A stretch of 28,716 nt of DNA from a virus, in the IMG/VR virus record IMGVR_UViG_3300025138_000244, positions 1 through 28,716 of that record; one strand, given 5' to 3'. Numbering within the stretch: position 1 is the stretch's first letter; each line of letters starts with the position of its first letter. The notes under the pieces are model-generated. The model saw only the letters and a program-made list of their open reading frames with translations. It had not been told where the DNA came from and did no database searches. Below are positions 8,093-15,092 of the stretch, one piece after another. Both the position numbers and the translations under genes were made by a program.

Positions 8093-8552
8093 CCTTTGGT
8101 TCGTCCACTATTTCATTAACAACCTTCTTGGTGCTTCTATTGGCATTAATCAGGTTCTGTAACTCTGATGTTGATCCAATAAAGATTGAGTTGTTAGTTG
8201 TTTCATTATTTTCAACTTTGGTGACTTCGACATCCTTGACCTTCTTGTGAATGTCAATGAGATCTTTGTTTACATCGGCAACAGTCTTTATGAGTTGAGC
8301 AACAACTTCGTAGGCTCGGGGATGCTCACCCTCTTCTGCTACGTTCATAATTCCCTGAATGGCGTCTTTACCGTTGTCGATAAGATCCATTAGGTTTTTT
8401 CGTGTAGCAAGATAGTCCTTCTTGAGATCAGGATCTTGAATATCCTTGTGGTTTACTGTGATCTCAGTTGGTTTCTTTTTGACTATCTCTTTCTTTTCTT
8501 TTTCTTCAAAGTCCACGCCTAAGGCCTTTGCTAGATTTTTATTAGGATCCAT
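8082..8552 (-). CDS. gp16: Small terminase subunit gp16
   Basis: This 156-residue protein (T4 gp16 is 164 aa) is the small terminase subunit, which forms rings and regulates gp17 and DNA recognition. It begins MDPNKNLAKALGVDF. It has a Lys/Glu-rich stretch at 16-30, then a long helical region (about 40-115) expected to form the central coiled-coil hairpin, ending in a polar tail. It directly precedes gp17, with overlapping ends, as in all T4-like phages. An AGGAA site lies in the 8-base gap after gp15. Confidence 0.93.
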   Translation of the reverse strand: MDPNKNLAKALGVDFEEKEKKEIVKKKPTEITVNHKDIQDPDLKKDYLATRKNLMDLIDNGKDAIQGIMNVAEEGEHPRAYEVVAQLIKTVADVNKDLIDIHKKVKDVEVTKVENNETTNNSIFIGSTSELQNLINANRSTKKVVNEIVDEPKDDG

Positions 8553-8560
8553 AATAATTC

Positions 8561-9394
8561 CTATCCGTATGTGGGACCAATATAATTCCCGTAAGTATCT
8601 ATCGCTCCAGTTACGCCGTAGTTTCCTAGTTCATATAGGTATTCGTATGTGTCATAGGACGAACCTGATGTTCCACCCGATATGCCAGTACTACCACCAG
8701 AAATCCCAATTTCATTAAACGCCCATGCTCCTGATTTACCTAAAGTATAATCCCATGATCTTATATTTGCATCTGTGATGATCTTGGAAGTTTTCTTTGG
8801 TCCATACATGTAAGTCTTTGCTGTAAAATCAAAAGTTAATAATATATTTCTACGTTCTTCGAATGATCCGTCATAATCTTCTGCTAGAGTAACATCATTT
8901 AATATAATAGGAACATCTACTTTCTGAAACAAATCAGTGAAGTTTATTCTAATATTAAAATCAGGAGAAAACATAGGTAAGATTTGTTCCATAATTTGAA
9001 ACCCATCATCCATATTCCTAACCATAGCGTACAATGAAAATGTAACATTGTATGGAACTTCTGAATATGAAAAAGATGTAGATCCATCAGCGTCAGAAGA
9101 AGTAGATTGTTTGTTTAATCTATTTTTGACTCTTCCTGAATCGTATGAAATTGCAGTAATCTCAAAAGACATTCTAGGTAATGTTATTTGAACACTAGTT
9201 TGGTCTTCATTGATGCTGCTAGGATTGTCTAATCTCATCAAGAATTTTTCTGATGGTCCATATGATAATGGAACTCTGATTCGATCGACTTGAGTATTTT
9301 CTGCTGTTAGTCTCTCTATGGTAATATCATCAAACAGACTACCGAAGCCTATAACTAACTTCCGCACAGCGGCATTATAGTATGTACTGAACAT
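8561..9394 (-). CDS. gp15: Tail sheath stabiliser / tail completion protein gp15
   Basis: This 277-residue protein (T4 gp15 is 272 aa) caps the tail end and stabilises the extended sheath before head joining. Family blocks are MFSTYYNAAVRKLVIGFGSL at the start, VPLSYGPSEKFLMRL (41-55), LPRMSFEITAISYD (72-85) and LTFDFTAKTYMYGP (186-199). The last 50 residues (229-277) are a Gly/Ser/Tyr-rich low-complexity tail with GISGGSTGISGGTSG, which looks like a lineage-specific extension. The ATG shares one base with the gp14 stop (TGATG), so the two are probably translated in a coupled way. Confidence 0.96.
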   Translation of the reverse strand: MFSTYYNAAVRKLVIGFGSLFDDITIERLTAENTQVDRIRVPLSYGPSEKFLMRLDNPSSINEDQTSVQITLPRMSFEITAISYDSGRVKNRLNKQSTSSDADGSTSFSYSEVPYNVTFSLYAMVRNMDDGFQIMEQILPMFSPDFNIRINFTDLFQKVDVPIILNDVTLAEDYDGSFEERRNILLTFDFTAKTYMYGPKKTSKIITDANIRSWDYTLGKSGAWAFNEIGISGGSTGISGGTSGSSYDTYEYLYELGNYGVTGAIDTYGNYIGPTYG

Positions 9395-10311
9395 CAGTAA
9401 TTACCCTCCGAGAATGGATCGGTTTCTGAGAAATCTAATATACCTTGTTTCTCTATACCAAATGTTGTGGCGTCTCCATCTGGTGTATTGCTTACTACAT
9501 TTTCGGGCACGACAAGGTTTGTTAGAGTAGAACCAGTAATATAATATTCTGTTGAAGAATTTGCACCGCGAATACTCTGAGTGGCTCCCACAGCAAAAGG
9601 AACGTTACTAATACTAGAAACAGTTAATGTATTAGTAAGAAGAGACCAGTCTATAACAGTTCCCGTCGATGTCGCTTGTCCTAGTGTTGCACCTGTGATA
9701 CCATTAGCCTGGAATACTGTTTCTCCTGAGTAGAATCCTGGCCCAGAGTTTATCGCTGTACTAACTGTAAACTCTCTTGCGTATTCCTTTGTTTGGTTCA
9801 TTTCATCTGGTCCACACACACCAGTCTGGAACTTCTCTAGTGAGTAGGTGAATAGTTCTGCCTGAATTAGATAGGTTTGATTTTTACCTAACTGATAGAA
9901 TGGATTTTCATGTTCAACAAAATTAATCTCGAACAGATATTTACCCAGTGGGAAGTAAATTAAATCACCTTCTCTGGGTCTTGGGATTGTTTCTAGATTA
10001 CCAACTTCGTCCATGAATCTTCTGCGTGCAACAACAAGTTCTACTTTATCTTTAATCTCAAGACCATACTTGGCTAAAATATCACCTTCACCTTGGAATC
10101 CATCTACGCTCTGTAAATACATTTCAATCTCATATGTTCTTTCAAATTGACTAAGAACATCTTCACCAAAGAGAAGATCTTTCTTAACGTATTCTCTAGG
10201 TAGATACAGAACATCCATACCCATCGTTTTGATTGATTCGATAGTTAGATCTTCCATCAGATTCTGTTCGCTGGAAGTGCTTTTAAAATTGAAGTATGGA
10301 TTTGTTGCCAT
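9394..10311 (-). CDS. gp14: Neck protein gp14 with an inserted beta-rich domain
   Basis: This 305-residue protein (T4 gp14 is 256 aa) is the head-closure or neck protein that acts with gp13 to seal the packaged head and accept the tail. The first 180 residues carry the family signature: MATNPYFNF, MGMDVLYLPREYVKKDLLFGED (near 30-51), RPREGDLIYFPLGKYLFEI and FVEHENPFYQLGKNQTY. Between about 195 and 262 is an inserted segment rich in Thr/Gly/Val (FQANGITGATLGQA, LTNTLTVSSISNVPFAVG), probably a small beta domain on the neck surface. The conserved acidic end resumes after it. The ribosome site is weak, and the gene follows gp13 by three bases. Confidence 0.95.
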   Translation of the reverse strand: MATNPYFNFKSTSSEQNLMEDLTIESIKTMGMDVLYLPREYVKKDLLFGEDVLSQFERTYEIEMYLQSVDGFQGEGDILAKYGLEIKDKVELVVARRRFMDEVGNLETIPRPREGDLIYFPLGKYLFEINFVEHENPFYQLGKNQTYLIQAELFTYSLEKFQTGVCGPDEMNQTKEYAREFTVSTAINSGPGFYSGETVFQANGITGATLGQATSTGTVIDWSLLTNTLTVSSISNVPFAVGATQSIRGANSSTEYYITGSTLTNLVVPENVVSNTPDGDATTFGIEKQGILDFSETDPFSEGNY

Positions 10312-10314
10312 TTA

Positions 10315-11121
10315 TTAACCTGTCATGAAGTCGATGGGAAGTTCGTATTGTAATCTGATCTCTTCTTCAAGACGTTCCACCTCTTGCTCTGCTTGTTGAT
10401 ATATCTCTCCACCCTTCAGACTGACTCCGCCAGGTAACTGAATACCATCATACTTTAGCATGTTCATACCCCACTGTTTCTTGAGTAAGGCAGTAAAATA
10501 TTTCTTAACCATCCGATCATTGAAAATCTTAGTATATACATTAGGATCTAACGCAGCATAGGCTTCAACACAAATAAATTGACCAGAAGTTGTTCTTTCA
10601 GACCAATCCATATCAATATGAAGTTTATTTGTTACTTTACTAAATCTAATTGATTTATCTGGACTGAAAAAGTCTTGTATTAGACTAGTATATCTTCTGA
10701 AAGTGTCGTAAGAAGCAAGAGGTTCAGATCCTCCACCGAATGCGTTTCCTGTATTAATTCCAAAAACATCATTCAATGCCCACTGATATCTGACATCAAA
10801 CATGTTCACTGTTCCTTGATCAAATCTCAGAACTCTAACCACACTAACAATATCTTTACCGCTAGGACCGCCTCCAGTTGGTCCATCTACTGGACCAATA
10901 TCGGTTGTTGTAACATATCCATTTGTTCGGTCGGTGTCTGTTATTGCATATTTGAAGTAACATCGCTCAACACCATCAAAGTGACGTTCGGTAAAAAAAT
11001 CAAGTGCTTCGTCTAATCTATCTTCTGCTTGCTGATAATCTACATTAATTTCTACGACAGGCGCACCTAATTTACGCATAGCATATTCTATGAGTTGATC
11101 TCTTGATGATATACTAGCCAT
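10315..11121 (-). CDS. gp13: Neck protein gp13
   Basis: This 268-residue protein (T4 gp13 is 309 aa) forms the first connector ring beneath the portal after packaging. The N-terminus reads ISSRDQLIEYAMRKLGAPVV, followed by EINVDYQQAEDRLDEALDFF, the hallmark of T4-like gp13. LDPNVYTKIFNDRMVKKYF and LKKQWGMNMLKYDGIQLPGG follow in the C-terminal half, with a Glu-rich helix near the end. AGGAG is seven bases before the ATG, but it lies inside the 3' arm of a 15-bp inverted repeat and would be hidden in a long transcript. gp14 follows after three bases. Confidence 0.97.
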   Translation of the reverse strand: MASISSRDQLIEYAMRKLGAPVVEINVDYQQAEDRLDEALDFFTERHFDGVERCYFKYAITDTDRTNGYVTTTDIGPVDGPTGGGPSGKDIVSVVRVLRFDQGTVNMFDVRYQWALNDVFGINTGNAFGGGSEPLASYDTFRRYTSLIQDFFSPDKSIRFSKVTNKLHIDMDWSERTTSGQFICVEAYAALDPNVYTKIFNDRMVKKYFTALLKKQWGMNMLKYDGIQLPGGVSLKGGEIYQQAEQEVERLEEEIRLQYELPIDFMTG

Positions 11122-11127
11122 ACAAAA

Positions 11128-11165
11128 TCTCCTATGTTCTTAGGTATGTATAAGAACATAGGAGA
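11128..11165 (-). promoter_or_regulatory. 15-bp hairpin hiding the gp13 ribosome binding site
   Basis: Positions 11165-11151 and 11142-11128 are perfect 15-base inverted arms around an eight-base loop. The 3' arm contains the gp13 AGGAG site (11133-11129). Read-through RNA from upstream would therefore fold the site away. A TATACATA sequence (11152-11145), one mismatch from the late box, spans the loop. RNA starting from it would lack the 5' arm and leave the site open, the logic known for the T4 lysozyme gene. The arm is followed by TTTTG, so a weak intrinsic terminator for the upstream transcript is an alternative or added role. Confidence 0.7.
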
Positions 11166-11172
11166 GATCGAA

Positions 11173-11694
11173 TTACTTTGTTTGTGGAGATCCGTTTATT
11201 GTAACTTTAACACTCTCCACATCACCCATGTCCATTTGCTCAATATAGTGTCTTCTTGTTATCGGAGATTTTGATTCATCTGCTTTAGATGGTTCGTAAT
11301 TAGTAAATCCAGGCATATTAAGAGGACAACTTACTTTAGGGTAGTCTAGTTTACTGTATTCATCACCATCCGCTACTAGCCACGTTTGTTTCCTATCACC
11401 ACAACCACAACCGCCACAGTAATTTCTTTCTTTGTTGACTTTACTTGTTCTTAGATATTCGCATGGTGGTAGTTCACCCGTACCTATACAAGAAAGAACT
11501 CTTAGTTGTTTCGTTTTTTTATCTATCTTATTATTAGAAAGACCTCTTGATGCCATTGCCATAGCATAGGAACCAACCATACCAATTTTATCTTTTAGAC
11601 TTTTCTTTTTTAGATTTTCGGCAGGAGCAAACTCCACACTTTTTTTTTCTTTCTTTACCTTATCAAGCCTTTTTTTCATATCATCCTTTGACAT
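11173..11694 (-). CDS. Unknown 173-aa protein with a CxxCxC cysteine cluster
   Basis: I do not recognise this protein. The best start is ATG 11694, which has GGAG five bases upstream; a GTG at 11709 overlapping the preceding stop codon is less likely. Residues 5-35 are very Lys-rich. A small Ala/Met/Gly segment follows near 38-51. The core holds six cysteines: C69, C78, then C93-x2-C96-x-C98 in a NYCGGCGCGD block, and C123 in KVSCPLNMPGF. That pattern suggests a zinc or iron-sulphur site, or disulphides. The polar C-terminus ends in TINGSPQTK. The gene lies directly after the giant cysteine-rich genes, about 95 bases downstream of a late promoter, and before the gp13 hairpin. A structural or maturation role is only inference. 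Confidence 0.85.
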   Translation of the reverse strand: MSKDDMKKRLDKVKKEKKSVEFAPAENLKKKSLKDKIGMVGSYAMAMASRGLSNNKIDKKTKQLRVLSCIGTGELPPCEYLRTSKVNKERNYCGGCGCGDRKQTWLVADGDEYSKLDYPKVSCPLNMPGFTNYEPSKADESKSPITRRHYIEQMDMGDVESVKVTINGSPQTK

Positions 11695-11705
11695 AAAAAC
11701 TCCAT

Positions 11706-14700
11706 TCACAGAATAAAAGTAATTTTCGAAACAAGAGGTCCAGTTAGGTTTTCTCTCAACGCACCACCCGTGTTCCAGTGTACACTAGTATTTATACCTG
11801 TCAAGTTAATTGTTATTCTTTCCTCTGTTGATGTTGTAGATTGATTAAAGATATAATTTAATATTTCCAAGACGCTACTGTTCGTCGGATTATCTACATC
11901 ATCAGTTGTGTCCTGCACATTACTAAAGTCAATATATTTAGAATCAATATTTAGGTTTACAGATTGATCAGAGAATGTACCAATGGTAGAGAAACTTGTA
12001 TTAGTCAATGCTGAAGTTTTACTATTCATTATTGTTTGGCATAACTTAGGTCCAAATGTATTATAATTTGTTGTGCTTAAAGTATTATTCCTAAACGAGA
12101 AGTATTCTAACGAATCATATGGATTTGGTATTATGGCTTCTTCTATACTAGTTGGTATGGAAGTAGTCATATTTCTATTTGTTTTATTTGGTAAAGTACA
12201 GTTTAGTAAATCAGTACTGACACTTATTGCAGAGTCTAGTGAGATTTCACTGATAGAGGGATTGTTCTCTATCTTAATACTACTCAATGGATTTCCTGTT
12301 AGATCTATAGTCTTTAAGAATGGCATTCCAATAAACTGTGGATTTGATAAATTACACCTAGCACCAAAGAAATATTCCAACTGAGGATATGTTCCTATTA
12401 CTGAAGTTAATCCTGAATTATATGCAATATTCAATTTACTTAAATAGATCTTATCGGTTCCTATGTTTAATGAAGTTAAATTATTATTAGGAACATCAAC
12501 ACTAGTAATGTATTGATTAGAACTAAGGTCTAGTGTTGATAAGTTATTATTACCTAAATTGATTTCTTCTATAGCAGCACACTTAGTAAAGGATAATGAA
12601 GTCAATTCACTAGATCTTGCATCGAGCATTCTAAGGTTAGGTAAATCTTGCGCCTCAAAATCTGTTTGCATAGTTGTCCAGTTATTACCCTGAACGGCAA
12701 ATTCTCTAAGATTTGTCATACCTTCAAGATTAACATATGTAATCTGTCGATCTAATGGAACTGGTCCATCAGTATAATAATAACTAGAATCATTTAACAT
12801 CAATCTATGAATAGTCTCTGCGGGTTGATTTGTTGCTAAAGTTGTTCCTCTAATATTCTTTAGAGTTTCTTCTACATACGGAATGCGTTGAGGTAATAGA
12901 CCATCGAGTTGGAAATATGCTGTCAGTGATTTTTGAATAAGAATATCATCTAAGAAAGATCCAGGAGCATTTCCAGTTCCACTGATGATAAAATCTCTAA
13001 AACCATTACCACCTGCTATGTTGTATCGGAAGGGGGCAATACTATTCACACCAGAGAACTTTTCTTCACCATCAACTGGGTTTGTATTTAATACAAATAA
13101 ATTGTCTGCAAAATTAGTTTCTTCATTCCAATACAAATAAGCATCTACATTGGGATCTCCACATGTAGAACCTGCCCATATATCATTTCCATCTTGTGAA
13201 TCTTGTCTTGCGAAAATTTGAACTACGTTCGCGTCACTTGCGTTAGGATCATTTTCTACTTGACATTTACAGAAAACGTTGTCTAGATCAGAAATTCCAT
13301 CTGTTGATAAAAACGCAACCTTACTACAGTCTCGTTCAATATTCTCACCGTTCACTGGATCTCGTCCGAGTAGACACGTTGTGTTTAGTCCATGAAAGAA
13401 TCCGCCGGCATCATTACATTGTTTTTCTGTTTGATCATCTATACATGTAAATGAATCAGTACAGCATGATCCTGTTTTTCTCGGCGAAGGTTGTCCGAAA
13501 TCAAAACAAGAGAAGCAAGATTCCATCCATTGTCCTCCGATTATAGCATCACAATCTGATTTTGTGTAGTTATCTAAACAAAGTTTTGGTTCCCCTGACT
13601 TGACTGTATAAGTGACTATACTGTTATCTGCTTGTGTATAGTTTCCGACGGCCTGGTCATCTACTCGACACTGACCCAAGGTTTGACTAACCACAGGAAC
13701 TTCGCCGCTGGTGCAGTCTGAACATTTTTGACCTGCACGCCATTTCGTCTCCAACACATTTCCAGTATTTAATGTTATTGTATCTAAATTAAAACCGACG
13801 TTTGTGCCTTGTTCTATAACTGCAAGATAATAATCCATCTTTTTCTGTAATTCTCTTGCACATGCATATTCGGTCATCATATCAAAGCATTTTGTTCTAT
13901 TCTCTGTGTGTTCTGTAGTACCAGCAAGAACATTGTCAATAAGATAACAACTACCTGCTAAGAATTTTTCACTTGAAGGCACACCTGATGGTAATGAATC
14001 TGCTAGAAGCAAACCAGAAGCAGGATAACTTCTAATGTCATCACAATAAACACCAGCCTGCCAAGATCCTGATAAACTTCTACACTGATCGTATGTTTTA
14101 GATTCGCATTTCCAGAGTTGACCATCGTTGTACTGACAACCACCCCACATTATAATTTTATTTGTATCTCCGTCAGTAGCACTAACCACACCACCCGCTA
14201 GTATACAATCTTCACTATTTGTATATGTCCTAACTACAACACTCTCACGACCATAAGTTGGTCCTTCTGTTGAATTCCACTTACCATCAATATAATATTT
14301 CTTTGGTGTGGGGATTGAGCAAACTATATTACCACCAGATTGTGAACCTTGTGTTGGTGGTCTGTTTTCGTTTCCTGCTGAGTCTTCTGTTGCTTGATTT
14401 AGAACACAATTCCAGTTATAACTTGGATTCGTTCTACCATCAATCTGACTTCGGCAATCTGTGCCTGGGCCCTTCCAAGATCCGCCATTTATTTGACAGT
14501 CTTGTTGAGTTAGTAGTCCTAGACATGATTGAGCAAAGCAACATGCCCCTAATTCATTTGTTATTCTTTCTTGATTTCTATCACATGGATTTGATTCGCA
14601 TTGTTGTGCTAATGGTGAATTTACTCCATCGTGGAATACACCACCCAAATCCGAACAGAATGTTTCGTTGCATGTATCGAAACATCCATCATCAACACAA

Positions 14701-15086
14701 CAGGCATATTTAACAGCAGTGAGAGAAGATAATTTATCTCTTTCTATTTGAAAACACGTTTTACCTCCAAAAAATTCTGCATCAAAATTTTCAGGAGTTA
14801 TACAATTATTTTCTTCTACTCCGTCACTACAACTAGTACATTTATTACATGCTCCTATTGAATCTCCATTTGATGGTCTATCTGGATTTATAAAATTAAT
14901 TGGACATGGATTATCTTCACAAAGACTACCCTCTCCTCTAAAAATTCCAAGATCTTTTTTACATTCAATAAATGATTGTTCAGAACAATCATATGATGAT
15001 GAACTCTCGTTATACACACAACATGCTCCAATTGCATTGGGGTTTGGTTGTATTGCTTTTGATCTTGTTCTGAATTGAATAGCCAT
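11706..15086 (-). CDS. Giant cysteine-rich protein with a C-terminal leucine-rich-repeat domain
   Basis: This 1126-residue protein lacks the collagen-like start of its neighbours. Residues 19-590 carry repeated GxCC modules, for example at 19 (IGACCVYN), 128 (ACCVDDGC), 180 (GACCFAQSC) and 539 (GSCCTDSFTC). Each is followed by spaced cysteines, a GG-x(3)-G turn and a closing C. Residues about 600-780 are a nearly Cys-free linker domain. Residues 782-955 form leucine-rich repeats of about 20 residues (INLGNNNLSTLDLSSNQYI, SVDVPNNNLTSLNI, TIDLTGNPLSSIKI). The end is Asn/Thr-rich. No signal peptide or membrane segment is visible. Its place before the neck genes is where T4 has baseplate-fibre and whisker genes. 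LRR domains usually bind other proteins, so a virion adhesin is the likely role, inferred only. Confidence 0.85.
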   Translation of the reverse strand: MAIQFRTRSKAIQPNPNAIGACCVYNESSSSYDCSEQSFIECKKDLGIFRGEGSLCEDNPCPINFINPDRPSNGDSIGACNKCTSCSDGVEENNCITPENFDAEFFGGKTCFQIERDKLSSLTAVKYACCVDDGCFDTCNETFCSDLGGVFHDGVNSPLAQQCESNPCDRNQERITNELGACCFAQSCLGLLTQQDCQINGGSWKGPGTDCRSQIDGRTNPSYNWNCVLNQATEDSAGNENRPPTQGSQSGGNIVCSIPTPKKYYIDGKWNSTEGPTYGRESVVVRTYTNSEDCILAGGVVSATDGDTNKIIMWGGCQYNDGQLWKCESKTYDQCRSLSGSWQAGVYCDDIRSYPASGLLLADSLPSGVPSSEKFLAGSCYLIDNVLAGTTEHTENRTKCFDMMTEYACARELQKKMDYYLAVIEQGTNVGFNLDTITLNTGNVLETKWRAGQKCSDCTSGEVPVVSQTLGQCRVDDQAVGNYTQADNSIVTYTVKSGEPKLCLDNYTKSDCDAIIGGQWMESCFSCFDFGQPSPRKTGSCCTDSFTCIDDQTEKQCNDAGGFFHGLNTTCLLGRDPVNGENIERDCSKVAFLSTDGISDLDNVFCKCQVENDPNASDANVVQIFARQDSQDGNDIWAGSTCGDPNVDAYLYWNEETNFADNLFVLNTNPVDGEEKFSGVNSIAPFRYNIAGGNGFRDFIISGTGNAPGSFLDDILIQKSLTAYFQLDGLLPQRIPYVEETLKNIRGTTLATNQPAETIHRLMLNDSSYYYTDGPVPLDRQITYVNLEGMTNLREFAVQGNNWTTMQTDFEAQDLPNLRMLDARSSELTSLSFTKCAAIEEINLGNNNLSTLDLSSNQYITSVDVPNNNLTSLNIGTDKIYLSKLNIAYNSGLTSVIGTYPQLEYFFGARCNLSNPQFIGMPFLKTIDLTGNPLSSIKIENNPSISEISLDSAISVSTDLLNCTLPNKTNRNMTTSIPTSIEEAIIPNPYDSLEYFSFRNNTLSTTNYNTFGPKLCQTIMNSKTSALTNTSFSTIGTFSDQSVNLNIDSKYIDFSNVQDTTDDVDNPTNSSVLEILNYIFNQSTTSTEERITINLTGINTSVHWNTGGALRENLTGPLVSKITFIL
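11789..11796 (-). promoter_or_regulatory. T4-type late promoter box before the 173-aa gene
   Basis: The minus strand reads TATAAATACTAG, matching the T4 late box with the common CT extension. It lies inside the end of the 1126-aa gene, about 95 bases before the next start. It would express the 173-aa gene and feed transcription toward the gp13 hairpin. Confidence 0.6.
12222..12743 (-). repeat. Leucine-rich repeats in the 1126-aa protein
   Basis: Residues 782-955 hold about eight imperfect LRR units with an Asn ladder (NNNLSTLDL, NNNLTSLNI, GNPLSSIKI). The spacing of about 20-22 residues is nearest the bacterial, BspA-like type. The repeats are divergent at DNA level. Confidence 0.8.
13317..15032 (-). 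repeat. GxCC cysteine-repeat region of the 1126-aa protein
   Basis: Residues 19-590 contain at least six modules of the form GxCC-x(3-8)-C-x(6-9)-C-x(3)-GG-x(3)-G-x(3-5)-C, some degenerate. The modules are interrupted by longer unrelated segments (for example 215-310 and 350-450). Around six cysteines per module would suit three disulphides or metal binding. Confidence 0.75.
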
Positions 15087-15092
15087 TATCTA

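Noticed and set aside
11695-11709. GTG start at 11709 for the 173-aa gene
   Set aside because: The ATG at 11694 has a GGAG site at proper spacing, while the GTG overlaps the preceding stop with no suitable ribosome site.
13081-13097. Palindrome TTTGTATTTAATACAAA
   Set aside because: It is inside coding sequence, AT-rich and near no gene boundary; chance is sufficient.
14258-14713. 151-codon plus-strand open frame opposite the 1126-aa gene
   Set aside because: It is antisense to a clearly coding cysteine-repeat region, with a composition dictated by complementary Cys/Asn codons and no ribosome site or family resemblance.
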